Both the position numbers and the translations under genes were made by a program. This document shows positions 32,291-40,785 of a stretch of 64,000 bases of DNA, in pieces. How positions within the stretch are numbered: position 1 is the stretch's first letter; each line of letters opens with the position of its first letter. Origin of the DNA: an uncultured Opitutia bacterium (GTDB lineage Bacteria; Verrucomicrobiota; Verrucomicrobiia; Opitutales; Opitutaceae); the NCBI GenBank assembly GCA_903859715.1, contig CAIONS010000048.1:1-64000 (forward strand), given 5' to 3'. The notes beneath the pieces are model-generated. The model saw only the letters and a list, made by a program, of their open reading frames with translations, was not told the DNA's origin and did not search any database.

Positions 32291-32429
32291 AACCACGAAT
32301 GGACACGAATCCACACGAATAAAGGCCCGGGAAAATCAGAGTCAGAGATCGGTTTGGGGAATCAGAACGGCGGAAAACGAATTTCTGTCTGCTCTCAAAA
32401 TTCGTGTGCATTCGTGTCCATTCGTAGTT
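32291..32429. repeat. Palindromic repeat between ybaB and recR
   Basis: AACCACGAATGGACACGAAT, continuing CCACACGAAT (32291..32320), against the inverse ATTCGTGTGC then ATTCGTGTCCATTCGTAGTT (32400..32429), with two mismatches in 30. The loop of about 80 bases has no gene. The ACGAAT words are themselves repeated within each arm. Confidence 0.8.
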
Positions 32430-32448
32430 TCCCGGAATGGTTCCGGTC

Positions 32449-32757
32449 TCAGAACGCTCCCGGCAGCTTGAACGCCGACGTCACCTTTTCCATTTCGGTG
32501 TCGTTGTAGGTCTTTGCCTGCTTGGCGGCGTCCTGCACGGCGGCGAGCAGCGTGTCCGCCACCGTCTTCGCGTCTTCCTTCAGGAATTCCGGGTCGAGCG
32601 TCAGCGCGAGGAACTTGCCCGCGCCGTTGATCTTGAGCTTCACCGCGCCGCCGCCGCTGGTGACCTCGATCTCCTTGGCTTCGAGCTGAGTTTGGAGCGC
32701 CTCGATGCCGCGCTGCATTTTCTGGGCTTGTTTGAGAAGAGTGCCTACGCCGGCCAT
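32449..32757 (-). CDS. YbaB/EbfC nucleoid-associated protein
   Basis: A 102-residue dimeric DNA-binding protein with the family pattern LLKQAQKMQRGIEALQTQLEAKEIEV, SGGGAVKLKINGAGKFLALTLDPEFL and ADTLLAAVQDAAKQAK. YbaB proteins bind DNA non-specifically and often sit between dnaX and recR; here recR follows but no dnaX lies upstream. ATG at 32757 is the natural start. The upstream extension of the frame belongs to the gap before the SDR gene. Confidence 0.93.
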   Translation of the reverse strand: MAGVGTLLKQAQKMQRGIEALQTQLEAKEIEVTSGGGAVKLKINGAGKFLALTLDPEFLKEDAKTVADTLLAAVQDAAKQAKTYNDTEMEKVTSAFKLPGAF

Positions 32758-32810
32758 AAGTGGAAGGGGGTTGAGAGTTGAGAGAGGAAAGTTGAGAGCC
32801 GCCCGGCATT

Positions 32811-33725
32811 CTAACGCGACAACAAAGTGGCGTAGCCTTCCCGGAAACTCGGAAACCGCGGCTGCCAGCCCAAGAATGCCTTCAGCCGGGCATTCAGGAT
32901 GATCCGGTCGGGCGTCACGGACCGGCGTCCGGCCGCCGGCACGCCGGTGAACCGTGGCGCTGGCACGCCGAGGCGCGCGGCCAGCCAAGCCGCAATCTCG
33001 GCCTTCGTCGCAGCGCCGTCATCGGTGACATTGAATACTCCGCTAGTGAGGGTCGCCGGAGCTCCAAATCCCGCCCAGATCGCCGTGCAGATGTCATCGC
33101 GGTGAATCAAATTCAAATGGTGATCGCCATTCCCCGAGACCTCGCCGGCCCGGACCTGGTCGATCAGATGATGTCGGTCCGGACCGTAGATTCCAGCGAG
33201 GCGAAGGACGAATGTCCTCGTTGTGGGACGGGTGCCCCCACCCGCCATTCCCTCGAGCAGCAACCGCTCCGTCTCGACCAGCACCGCCGCACGTTCATCG
33301 CGCCCGGAGACCGGTGCCGACTCATCCACCCGCACACCGCCGTCCTGCGGATAGACCGAGGTGCTGCTCGTATAGACCAGTGTGCCGACCGGCCCGTGCC
33401 GTCGCGTCCACGTGAGGATCGATTTCATCCCTTCCCGATAACTGCGCCGGTAGCCCTCCACTCCACCGCCACCCGAGCTAACCGCGTTGAGCACGAAATC
33501 CGCCTCACTCGCGACTGCCCCGTGCCAGGTATCGTCCGCGAGATCCGCCACGATGGTCTCGATCCCAGCCGCGCGAAGGACGGCGGCCTTCTCCCCGTTT
33601 CGCGTCAGCGCCGTGACCCGCAGGCCGCGGGCCAGTGCCTGCCGGGCGACTTCGCCGCCGACATACCCGCAGCCGAAAACCACAAGGTGCTTTCCTGCAA
33701 AATTTCCGTGGGCTTCCGGGTTCAT
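32811..33725 (-). CDS. NAD-dependent epimerase/dehydratase-like SDR protein
   Basis: The 304-residue product has an N-terminal Rossmann motif (LVVFGCGYVGGEVARQAL), an extended-SDR core VYTSSTSVYPQDGG, and RLAGIYGPDRHHLIDQVRAG. The usual catalytic YxxxK is not obvious: the region after SSTSVY has VETERLLLE where YxxxK normally lies, so the family is the atypical YeeZ-like group. Members of that group have no settled substrate. It is divergent from the DJ-1 gene by 19 bases. Confidence 0.8.
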   Translation of the reverse strand: MNPEAHGNFAGKHLVVFGCGYVGGEVARQALARGLRVTALTRNGEKAAVLRAAGIETIVADLADDTWHGAVASEADFVLNAVSSGGGGVEGYRRSYREGMKSILTWTRRHGPVGTLVYTSSTSVYPQDGGVRVDESAPVSGRDERAAVLVETERLLLEGMAGGGTRPTTRTFVLRLAGIYGPDRHHLIDQVRAGEVSGNGDHHLNLIHRDDICTAIWAGFGAPATLTSGVFNVTDDGAATKAEIAAWLAARLGVPAPRFTGVPAAGRRSVTPDRIILNARLKAFLGWQPRFPSFREGYATLLSR

Positions 33726-33744
33726 GCCTGCTCAACTCACACAC

Positions 33745-34293
33745 ATGCCCACGGTCCTAGCAATCCTCGCGGAGGGATTTGAGGAAATCGAAGCCACGGC
33801 GCCCATCGATCTGCTGCGTCGCGCCGGTGCCGAGGTCACCGTTTCTGGTCTGGGCGAGGGCATCCATGTCACGGGCCGCAGCGGGCTCACGCTGCATGCC
33901 GACACGACCCTCGCCGCGCTCGAGGCGGCCGGCGCCAACGACTACGACTGCGTGCTCCTGCCCGGCGGTCCGGGCGTAAAACATCTCCGGGCCGATCCGC
34001 GCGTGCGGGCGCTCGTGTTGCGCCAGCAGGCGGCCGGACGCTGGCTCGCGGCTATTTGCGCCGCGCCTACGGTGTTGCACGACGCCGGCTTGCTTGCCGG
34101 CCGTCGCTACACGGCGCATTTCTCGGTCGCTGCAGAGTTGCCGGACATCCTCGCGGGCGAGCGCGTCGTCGCCGATGGCAACATCCTGACTTCGCGCGGG
34201 GCTGGCACGTCACTGGAGTTCGGGTTGCTGGTGATCGACAAGCTCTTTTCCGCCGAGAAAGCTCGCGAAGTCGCCCGCTCGATCTGCCTGTAG
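33745..34293 (+). CDS. DJ-1/PfpI-family protein (YajL-like)
   Basis: The 182-residue product is a complete DJ-1 domain: MPTVLAILAEGFEEIEA (Glu14/15), LLPGGPGVKHLR, and the nucleophile elbow AAICAAPTVL with Cys105, followed by HFSVAAELPD and ILTSRGAGTSLEFGLLVID. DJ-1/YajL proteins act in oxidative-stress protection, with reported chaperone or deglycase activity. ATG 33745 gives a start at the first beta strand. The TAG stop is in a GTAG. Confidence 0.9.
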   Translation: MPTVLAILAEGFEEIEATAPIDLLRRAGAEVTVSGLGEGIHVTGRSGLTLHADTTLAALEAAGANDYDCVLLPGGPGVKHLRADPRVRALVLRQQAAGRWLAAICAAPTVLHDAGLLAGRRYTAHFSVAAELPDILAGERVVADGNILTSRGAGTSLEFGLLVIDKLFSAEKAREVARSICL

Positions 34294-34462
34294 CGCCTCC
34301 CGCTATCAACGGGATTGCCAAGGCCTGTCGTTGGCGTTGGTCTTTTATCATTAGGGGTTTAAGCCCAAAATCTTACCTCGCGATGGTGTCAGCTCCCTTT
34401 GCCTGCCCGCCCGGTCGCTCCCTACCGGAAGTGACGGGGCGAAGCCTTCCCCCGATCCTCCC

Positions 34463-35314
34463 ATGTGTGGCATAGCCGGCTTTGTCAGCGCCCGCGATTC
34501 GGGCGAATTCCGCACCGCGGCGGTCGACCGGATGTGCGCCGCCATGCTTCATCGCGGACCCGACGATGCGGGCATCGAGACGCATGGCGACGCCACGATC
34601 GGCATGCGCCGGCTGGCGATCTTCGATCCGGCAAACGGCCATCAGCCGATGACGACCGCGGACGGGCGGTTCCGGATCGTGTTCAACGGTGCGATCTACA
34701 ACTTCCGCACCCTGCGTGACGAACTGGCGGCGTCGGGCCTGACGTTTCACACGCAGTGCGACACCGAAGTCCTGCTCGCGGCCTACGCGCACTGGGGCGA
34801 AGCCTGTCTCGGTCGTTTGCGCGGCATGTTTGCCTTCGCGGTCTGGGATAACCGCGAGCAAACCCTTTTCCTAGCGCGTGATCCGTTCGGCATCAAGCCG
34901 CTCTACTACCGGCACGACGGCCCGAAGCTGGTCTTTGCTTCCGAGTTGAATGCCCTGCTCACCTCCGGTGCCGTCGCCGGCGAAATCGATCCACGCTCCG
35001 TCGCCGATTATCTCGGGTGGTTCGCCGTCCCTGCGCCCCGAACCATCTACCGTGGTATCTTCAGCCTGCGGCCGGGCGAATGCGCCACCTTCCGTGCCGG
35101 GCAACTGCAGCTCAGGTCCTATTGGAATTTCCGGTCGATCCCCCGCGACCTGCCCGTCGCGACGAGCCCGGAGGAATTCACCCGCGAACTGCGCGCCCGC
35201 CTCGAGGATACGATCCGCGCCTATGTCGTGGCGGACGTACCGGTGGGAGCGTTTCTCTCAGGCGTCTGCTTCGCCGTGAAACAACTTGCCTCGCCGGCAA
35301 AGCGCTTAAGTTAG
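34463..35314 (+). pseudogene. Truncated asparagine synthase (AsnB): glutaminase domain only
   Basis: Residue 2 is the N-terminal nucleophile Cys (MCGIAGF), followed by a complete class II glutamine amidotransferase domain (LHRGPDDAG, FNGAIYNFRTL, DTEVLLAAY, FAFAVWDN, LFLARDPFGIKPLYY, FASELNALL). The synthetase domain begins (TREL...DTIRAYVVADVPVGAFLSG) and then stops being family-like exactly at the PP-loop, where SGGxDS should follow. Sixteen unrelated residues lead to TAA. Normal AsnB has about 550-650 residues, so roughly half is lost, and asparagine synthesis is impossible. It could only be a stand-alone glutaminase. The oxidoreductase gene starts 10 bases later, so a deletion is likely. 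Confidence 0.8.
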
Positions 35315-35324
35315 GACCTGTCCC

Positions 35325-36716
35325 ATGCTAAAATCGTATGATTTCGTCATCATCGGCGGAGGCAGCGCCGGCTTCAATGCCGCCCGCATCGCCACGGATC
35401 TCGGTCTGAAAACCGCCATCATCGACGGGGCGCGCGATCTCGGCGGCCTTTGCATCCTCCGCGGCTGCATGCCGTCAAAGACGCTGCTTTACATGGCGGA
35501 GGTGCTGCATCTTGCCCAAAAAGGGAAAACCTTCGGACTGAAGATTCCTTCGGCCCGCGCCGACATGCGCGCCATCCATGCCCGGAAGAAGAAGATCATT
35601 GCCGAGTTTGCCGCCTATCGCGCCAAGGCGCTCAAGTCCGGCAAGTTCGACCTCATCCGCGCTTACGCCCGGTTCCGCGATGCCCACACGCTGGAACTCT
35701 CCAATGGCCAGACCATTCGCGCCCAGCATATCCTGATCGGCACCGGTTCCAAGGTCAGCGTTCCACCGGTGCCCGGCTTGGCCGCCGCGAAATTCTGGAC
35801 CAGCGATGAGGTGCTTGAACTCGATTTCATCCCCAAGAGCGTGCTCGTGCTCGGCGGCGGCATCGTCGCCTGCGAACTCGCCCAATTTCTCAATCGCATC
35901 GGCACCCGGGTGACGCTGATCCAGCGCAGCCCGAATATCCTGCGGGACCACTCCGCGGATGCGTCCTGCGTCGTTCAACAGGCCTTCGCCAACGAAGGGA
36001 TCGAATTGTTCGTCGGCACCCAGATCGAAAAGATCGTGCAGGACAAACGTGGTACGGTCGTGACGTTTATCCATGACGGCAAGCGCATCACCCGGCGTGC
36101 CGCTCATCTCTTCAACGCACTGGGACGGGAGCCCAACACCGCGGCACTCGGTCTGGCCGCAGCCGGCGTCCGTACGCGTTCCAATGGCCAAATCATCATC
36201 AACCGCTGGCAACAGACGGCTGTCCCCCACATTTACGCCGCGGGCGACTGCTCGGGGCCGCACGAGATTGTTCACATCGCCATCCAGCAGTGCGAACTCG
36301 CTGCGCGCCACGCCGCGGGTCTGAAGAAACTGAAGCCCGTCGACTGGTCGCTCCTGCTCAACGTGGTCTTCACGGATCCGCAGCTCGCCACCATCGGACG
36401 GCTCGAAAGGGAGTTGGATGAGGCGGGCGCGCCCTATGTATGCGCATCGTATCCTTTCAACGATCATGGCAAATCCATCCTCATGGATGCCAACTATGGC
36501 TACGTGAAGGTCATCGCCGAGCCGAAGCATGGGCGCATCCTCGGCGCCGAGATCGTCGGCAAGGACGCCGGGGAACTCATCCATGCCTTCAGCGGCCCGC
36601 TGGCCATGCGCGCGACTGTTTTCGATCTGCTCCGCGCGCCATGGTATCATCCCACCCTGGCAGAAATCATCACTTACCCGCTCGAGGAGCTTGCGGATAA
36701 GATCCGGGCAAAATGA
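35325..36716 (+). CDS. Class I pyridine nucleotide-disulfide oxidoreductase (Lpd/MerA-like)
   Basis: A 463-residue flavoprotein with FAD motif VIIGGGSAGFNAARIA, redox-active disulfide C43-C48 in CILRGCMPSK, NAD-binding VLVLGGGIVACELAQFL, YAAGDCSGPHEIVHIA and the dimerisation domain ending HPTLAEIITYPLEEL (His-Pro of the catalytic His-Glu). It is 20-30% diverged from the lipoamide dehydrogenase at 62452, and CILRGC differs from CLNxGC, so it is unlikely to serve the dehydrogenase complexes. Soluble transhydrogenase- or MerA-like activity is possible; the substrate is unknown. No ligand-binding extra domain is seen. Confidence 0.85.
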   Translation: MLKSYDFVIIGGGSAGFNAARIATDLGLKTAIIDGARDLGGLCILRGCMPSKTLLYMAEVLHLAQKGKTFGLKIPSARADMRAIHARKKKIIAEFAAYRAKALKSGKFDLIRAYARFRDAHTLELSNGQTIRAQHILIGTGSKVSVPPVPGLAAAKFWTSDEVLELDFIPKSVLVLGGGIVACELAQFLNRIGTRVTLIQRSPNILRDHSADASCVVQQAFANEGIELFVGTQIEKIVQDKRGTVVTFIHDGKRITRRAAHLFNALGREPNTAALGLAAAGVRTRSNGQIIINRWQQTAVPHIYAAGDCSGPHEIVHIAIQQCELAARHAAGLKKLKPVDWSLLLNVVFTDPQLATIGRLERELDEAGAPYVCASYPFNDHGKSILMDANYGYVKVIAEPKHGRILGAEIVGKDAGELIHAFSGPLAMRATVFDLLRAPWYHPTLAEIITYPLEELADKIRAK

Positions 36717-36750
36717 GGCGCCCGCTCCAGTATCCCAAGCCCGTGGCGAC

Positions 36751-36832
36751 TCAGTAGCAGCCGACGTGAGGAGGCTGGGTTTGAGCGCCTGCGTGTCAGT
36801 CCATCCAGCCTCCTCACGTCGGCTGCTACTGA
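36751..36832. repeat. REP family B inverted pair with 28-base perfect arms
   Basis: TCAGTAGCAGCCGACGTGAG continuing GAGGCTGG (36751..36778), with exact inverse at 36805..36832 and 26 bases between. It occupies the gap between convergent genes. The right arm overlaps hisA, whose TAG stop (36828..36826) comes from the GTAG. A folded transcript would form a very strong hairpin and could end transcription from both sides. Confidence 0.9.
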
Positions 36833-37566
36833 TCGGAGCCTGACTTGGCGATGGCCAGCAGATCCCTGAGCTCCACCCGCGCCTCGTAAAGCGCCTTGCC
36901 CACGATCACGCCGTCCAACCGGGCGTGACGCTGCGTCAGCTGGGCCAATGCGATCACATCCTCGCGACGGCTCACGCCCCCGCTGGCGATCACCTGGAAA
37001 TTACCCGCCTGCAACATGGCTTCCTGCGCGGGAAAGTTCGGGCCGGTCAGCATGCCATCCGTGCCAATATCGGTGTGGATAAGGGTGCGAACGCCCAGGG
37101 CATCCATGCGCCGCGCCAGCGCCAGCGCACTCATCCCCGCCGTACTCACCCATCCTTTGACCGCCACCTGGCCGTTCTTCGCATCGATGCCGACTGCGAT
37201 CTTTTCCCCGAAGGCCTGCACAAGTTCGGCCACGAAGGCCTCGCTCTCCGCGGCACGCGTCCCGATGACCACCCGGCTCACGCCAAAGCCCAGGGCCCGC
37301 TCGACCGCAGCCCGGGTGCGGAGCCCCCCACCCAGCTGTACCTTCATGCCCAGCGCAGCGATCGCCTGCACCACCGGAAGGTTCGCCGGCTCGCCCGCGA
37401 AGGCGCCGTCGAGGTCGACCACGTGCACCCAGTGCGCTCCTGCCGCCCGGAATTGCGCAGCCACGTCCGCGGGATTTTCCGCATAAACCGTCTCTTGGTC
37501 GGCGCGGCCTTGGGTGAGCCGCACGCAGCGGCCAGCCTTGATGTCGATGGCGGGATAGATGGTCAT
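36826..37566 (-). CDS. hisA: ProFAR isomerase HisA
   Basis: The 246-residue product is a complete (beta/alpha)8 HisA: IYPAIDIKAGRCVRLTQGR (catalytic Asp8), VHVVDLDGAFAG, LGGGLRTRAAVERAL, IHTDIGTDGMLTGPN (second catalytic Asp) and IASGGVSRREDV. It isomerises N'-(phosphoribosylformimino)-AICAR phosphate to the ketose in histidine synthesis. No other his genes are adjacent, so the pathway is dispersed. ATG 37566 is the natural start. The stop TAG and the last bases lie in the REP. Confidence 0.94.
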   Translation of the reverse strand: MTIYPAIDIKAGRCVRLTQGRADQETVYAENPADVAAQFRAAGAHWVHVVDLDGAFAGEPANLPVVQAIAALGMKVQLGGGLRTRAAVERALGFGVSRVVIGTRAAESEAFVAELVQAFGEKIAVGIDAKNGQVAVKGWVSTAGMSALALARRMDALGVRTLIHTDIGTDGMLTGPNFPAQEAMLQAGNFQVIASGGVSRREDVIALAQLTQRHARLDGVIVGKALYEARVELRDLLAIAKSGSDQ

Positions 37567-37652
37567 CCATCCCCATGGACTCATGCAAAGCGGCCGGGAG
37601 GCAAAGAAGAAATTTTCTTTGCGCCTTTCCGCCTTTGGGCGACCGTTAACCC

Positions 37653-38720
37653 ATGCCTTCCTATCAAGCCCCATTGTTCCTCACTGAGCTTCTTCATGCC
37701 CGCTCCCCTTCGGGCTACGAATCCGAGGCCCAGGCCGTGTTCGACCATTACGTCAAACCCGCCGCTGATACCTACACCAACGATGCTCTCGGCAACCGGA
37801 TCGCCACCCTCAACCCCGCCGGCGATCCCGTCCTCATGCTCGCCGGCCATATGGATGAACTCGGTCTCATCATTACGTACGTCAACAAGGACGGCTTCAT
37901 CTACTTTGACACCATCGGTGGTCACGATCGCACGGTCATCTCCGGCCGTCGTGTCATCATCCAGACCGCCGCCGGCCCCATCAAGGGCGTGACGGGCAAG
38001 CGCGCCATTCACCTGATGGATGACGCTGATCGCAAGAAGGTACCGGAGATCCACGAGATCTGGATCGATATCGGCGCCCGCACCAAGAAGGAGGCGCTGG
38101 AGCGCGTCGCCATCGGCGATGTCGCGACGTACGACCACGAGTTCGAGCTGTTCCACGGCAGCATCGGCGCAGCCCGGGCATTCGATAACAAGGTCGGCGC
38201 GTACATCGTCGGCGAAACCCTGATCCGGCTGGCCAAGGAGAATAAGAAACTCGCCGCGAAGATCGTGAGCGTCGCAACCTCCCAGGAAGAGATCGGCGTC
38301 CGGGGCGCCACCACCGCAGCCTACGCGGTGAATCCGCACATCGCCGTGGCGGTCGATGTGGGCCATGCCACCGACCACCCGGACTGCGACAACCGCAAAT
38401 ACGGCGAAACCAAGCTCGGCGGCGGCCCCATCCTTTGCCGCGGGGCGAACATCAACCCCAAGGTCTACCAACGGCTGCTCGCCGCCGCGAAGAAAGCCAA
38501 GATTCCCTACCAGTTCGACGCCGATCCTCGTCCGACCGGCACCGACGCCCGTGCCATCCAGATGGGCCGGGGCGGTGTGGCCACGGGCCTGATCTCAATC
38601 CCTCTGCGCTACATGCACACGCCGAGCGAGGTGGTGGATCTCGAGGACGTGGAACGCTGCGTCAAACTCCTCGTCGAATTCGCCAAAGGCCTTGAGAAGG
38701 GCGATTACGCCCACTGGTGA
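37653..38720 (+). CDS. M42-family metallopeptidase (aminopeptidase-like)
   Basis: A 355-residue dizinc peptidase with the M42 pattern: SPSGYESEAQ, LAGHMDELGLIITYV (metal His/Asp), GARAFDNKVGAYIV region (AARAFDNKVG), ATSQEEIGVRGA (catalytic Glu pair), VDVGHATDHP and RYMHTPSEVVDLEDVE (metal His). M42 enzymes such as glutamyl aminopeptidase PepA and tetrahedral TET complexes trim peptides in the cytoplasm. All ligands appear present. It is divergent from hisA and ends at a terminator shared with clpX. Confidence 0.92.
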   Translation: MPSYQAPLFLTELLHARSPSGYESEAQAVFDHYVKPAADTYTNDALGNRIATLNPAGDPVLMLAGHMDELGLIITYVNKDGFIYFDTIGGHDRTVISGRRVIIQTAAGPIKGVTGKRAIHLMDDADRKKVPEIHEIWIDIGARTKKEALERVAIGDVATYDHEFELFHGSIGAARAFDNKVGAYIVGETLIRLAKENKKLAAKIVSVATSQEEIGVRGATTAAYAVNPHIAVAVDVGHATDHPDCDNRKYGETKLGGGPILCRGANINPKVYQRLLAAAKKAKIPYQFDADPRPTGTDARAIQMGRGGVATGLISIPLRYMHTPSEVVDLEDVERCVKLLVEFAKGLEKGDYAHW

Positions 38721-38734
38721 TTTCTCATCCGAGA

Positions 38735-38768
38735 AAAACCGCGGTTTCTACCGCGGCTTTTTAATTTT
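38735..38768. terminator. Bidirectional terminator between the M42 gene and clpX
   Basis: Hairpin CCGCGGT / ACCGCGG with a four-base loop (38739..38756), preceded by AAAAA and followed by TTTTTAATTTT. Both strands thus have a U tract, fitting two convergent genes. Confidence 0.88.
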
Positions 38769-38784
38769 GAATTCAGCCCGGGAC

Positions 38785-40080
38785 TCAGGCCGCGTTCTGT
38801 TTCGGCTCGCTCTTGCCTGCGCGGCGTAGGGAAGGCTTGCGGCGGCCGGCGACCACCGCGGAGTCGATGACGACTTCCGTTACATCGTCGCGTTGCGGCA
38901 GCTCGTACATGACCTCGAGCATGAGATTTTCCATGATCGAGCGCAGCGCCCGCGCGCCAGTCTTGAGTTCGATCGCCTTGGCCGCGATGGCCTTCACCGC
39001 ATCGGGCGTGAATTTCAACCGCACGCCGTCCATCGCGAAGAGCTTGGAGTACTGCTTCACCGTCGCGTTCTTCGTCTTGAGCAGAATCTTCTCCAGATCG
39101 GCGACCTTCAGCTGATCCAGCACCGACACGACCGGCAACCGGCCGATGAACTCGGGGATCATCCCGAAGCGGATCAGGTCTTCCGGCGCCAGCGACTTCA
39201 TCATCTGCTCGGGGGCCAGCGTTTCATCCTGCTGCGCCTTGATGGACGAAAAGCCGAGGCTGCGCGTGCCGAGTCGTTTCTGCACGAGGGCATCCAGGCC
39301 CACAAATGCGCCGCCACAGATAAAGAGAATGTTCGCCGTGTTGATCTGCACGTACTCCTGGTTCGGGTGCTTGCGGCCGCCCTGCGGGGGCACGTTGCAG
39401 GTCGTGCCCTCAAGAATCTTGAGGAGGGCCTGCTGCACGCCTTCGCCCGACACATCGCGGGTGATCGAGACGTTCTCGGTCTTGCGGCCGATCTTGTCGA
39501 TTTCGTCGATGTAGATGATGCCGCACTCGGCGCGCTTCACGTCGTAGTTGGCGTTCTGGAGCAGCCGGAGCACGACGTTTTCCACGTCCTCGCCGACATA
39601 ACCCGCCTCGGTCAGCGTCGTGGCGTCGGAAATCGCAAACGGCACGTCGAGGATCTTCGCGAGCGTGCGCGCCAGCAGCGTCTTGCCGGAACCGGTCGGT
39701 CCAACCAGCAGGATATTGCTCTTCTCGACCTCAACGCCGTCAAACTCGGGCGAAAGCGCCACCGAGTCCTTGGCCGAGTCGCCTGCGTTGAAATTCAGGC
39801 GCTTGAAATGATTATAGACGGCGACCGACAGTACCTTCTTGGCGTGGTCCTGGCCGATGACAAAGTCGTCGAGCGTCTTCTTGATCTCCGACGGCTTGAC
39901 CAGGCGGAAAGCCGGCTTGGCCTCGGCCGAAGGCGCCTTCACCTCGCGGTCGATGATCGTCTTGCAGACGTTGACGCAGGAGTCGCAGATGTAGACGCCC
40001 GGGCCGGCGATGATTTTCTTCACCTCCGCCTGCGATTTGCCGCAGAAGGAGCAGAGGGTCATGCGGGAAGACTTGGCCAT
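38785..40080 (-). CDS. clpX: ATP-dependent Clp protease ATP-binding subunit ClpX
   Basis: The 431-residue product has the N-terminal C4 zinc domain (C10, C13, C32, C35), Walker A GPTGSGKT (127-134), Walker [10 protein letters not shown] and the pore loop GYVGEDVEN, then RRPxxxF-type sensor regions. ClpX unfolds tagged substrates, including SsrA-tagged proteins produced with the help of SmpB (encoded at 60031), and feeds them to ClpP. Order tig-clpP-clpX on the minus strand is conserved across bacteria, with a 61-base gap to clpP. Confidence 0.97.
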   Translation of the reverse strand: MAKSSRMTLCSFCGKSQAEVKKIIAGPGVYICDSCVNVCKTIIDREVKAPSAEAKPAFRLVKPSEIKKTLDDFVIGQDHAKKVLSVAVYNHFKRLNFNAGDSAKDSVALSPEFDGVEVEKSNILLVGPTGSGKTLLARTLAKILDVPFAISDATTLTEAGYVGEDVENVVLRLLQNANYDVKRAECGIIYIDEIDKIGRKTENVSITRDVSGEGVQQALLKILEGTTCNVPPQGGRKHPNQEYVQINTANILFICGGAFVGLDALVQKRLGTRSLGFSSIKAQQDETLAPEQMMKSLAPEDLIRFGMIPEFIGRLPVVSVLDQLKVADLEKILLKTKNATVKQYSKLFAMDGVRLKFTPDAVKAIAAKAIELKTGARALRSIMENLMLEVMYELPQRDDVTEVVIDSAVVAGRRKPSLRRAGKSEPKQNAA

Positions 40081-40141
40081 GGCAAAAGGTGGCGCGCGGC
40101 TCGTTCGCGTGTCGAGGGTTCAGTTTGTCCTAAGCCGGAGC

Positions 40142-40762
40142 TCAGGCCGCCGTCTGCACGACCAGTGTCTGGGCTTCGCGCGTGGACTCCACCACATGGT
40201 CAACAATGCCGTAGGCCTTCGCCTCTTCGGCACTGAGATAGTAATCGCGGTCGGAATCCTTTTCGATCTGCTCGGCAGACTTGCCGGTGTGCTTGGCGAT
40301 CGTCTCGTTGAGCGTCTTGCGCCAGCGGAGGATTTCCTTGGCCGCGATGGCGATGTCGGCCGTCTGGCCGCCCGCGCCGCCGCTCGGCTGATGAATCATC
40401 ACGCGGCTGTTGGGCAGCGCGAAGCGCTTGCCCTTGGTCCCGCCCGCGAGGAGCACCGTGCTCATGCTGGCGGCCATGCCGATGCAGTAAGTGGCAATGT
40501 CGTACGGCATGAACCGCATCGTGTCATAGATGGCCATGCCACCGGTCACGACGCCGCCCGGCGAATTGATGTAAATGTAGACGTCTTTCTTTGCGTCCTC
40601 CATCTGCAGGTACAGCAGCTGCGCGATCACCAGGTTCGCGACCATGTCGTCGATCGGGGTGCCGATGAAGATGATGCGGTCCTTCAGCAGGCGGGAATAG
40701 ATATCCATCGACCGCTCGCCGCGGCCGGTGTTTTCGAGGACAATGGGAACGTAGTAGCTCAC
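40142..40762 (-). CDS. clpP: ATP-dependent Clp protease proteolytic subunit ClpP
   Basis: A 206-residue serine protease with the catalytic triad Ser99 (GMAASMST), His124 (MIHQP) and Asp173 (SDRDYYLS), and the family start [23 protein letters not shown] in outline. Fourteen copies form the barrel docked to ClpX. The gene lies between tig and clpX, 23 bases after tig. Confidence 0.97.
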   Translation of the reverse strand: MSYYVPIVLENTGRGERSMDIYSRLLKDRIIFIGTPIDDMVANLVIAQLLYLQMEDAKKDVYIYINSPGGVVTGGMAIYDTMRFMPYDIATYCIGMAASMSTVLLAGGTKGKRFALPNSRVMIHQPSGGAGGQTADIAIAAKEILRWRKTLNETIAKHTGKSAEQIEKDSDRDYYLSAEEAKAYGIVDHVVESTREAQTLVVQTAA

Positions 40763-40785
40763 GATGTGGTGGGATGATTGCTCGT

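Noticed and set aside
8410-36832. Possible CRISPR repeats because of the recurring 24-base motif
   Set aside because: Copies are inverted, kilobases apart and without spacers or cas genes; they are GTAG-type REPs.
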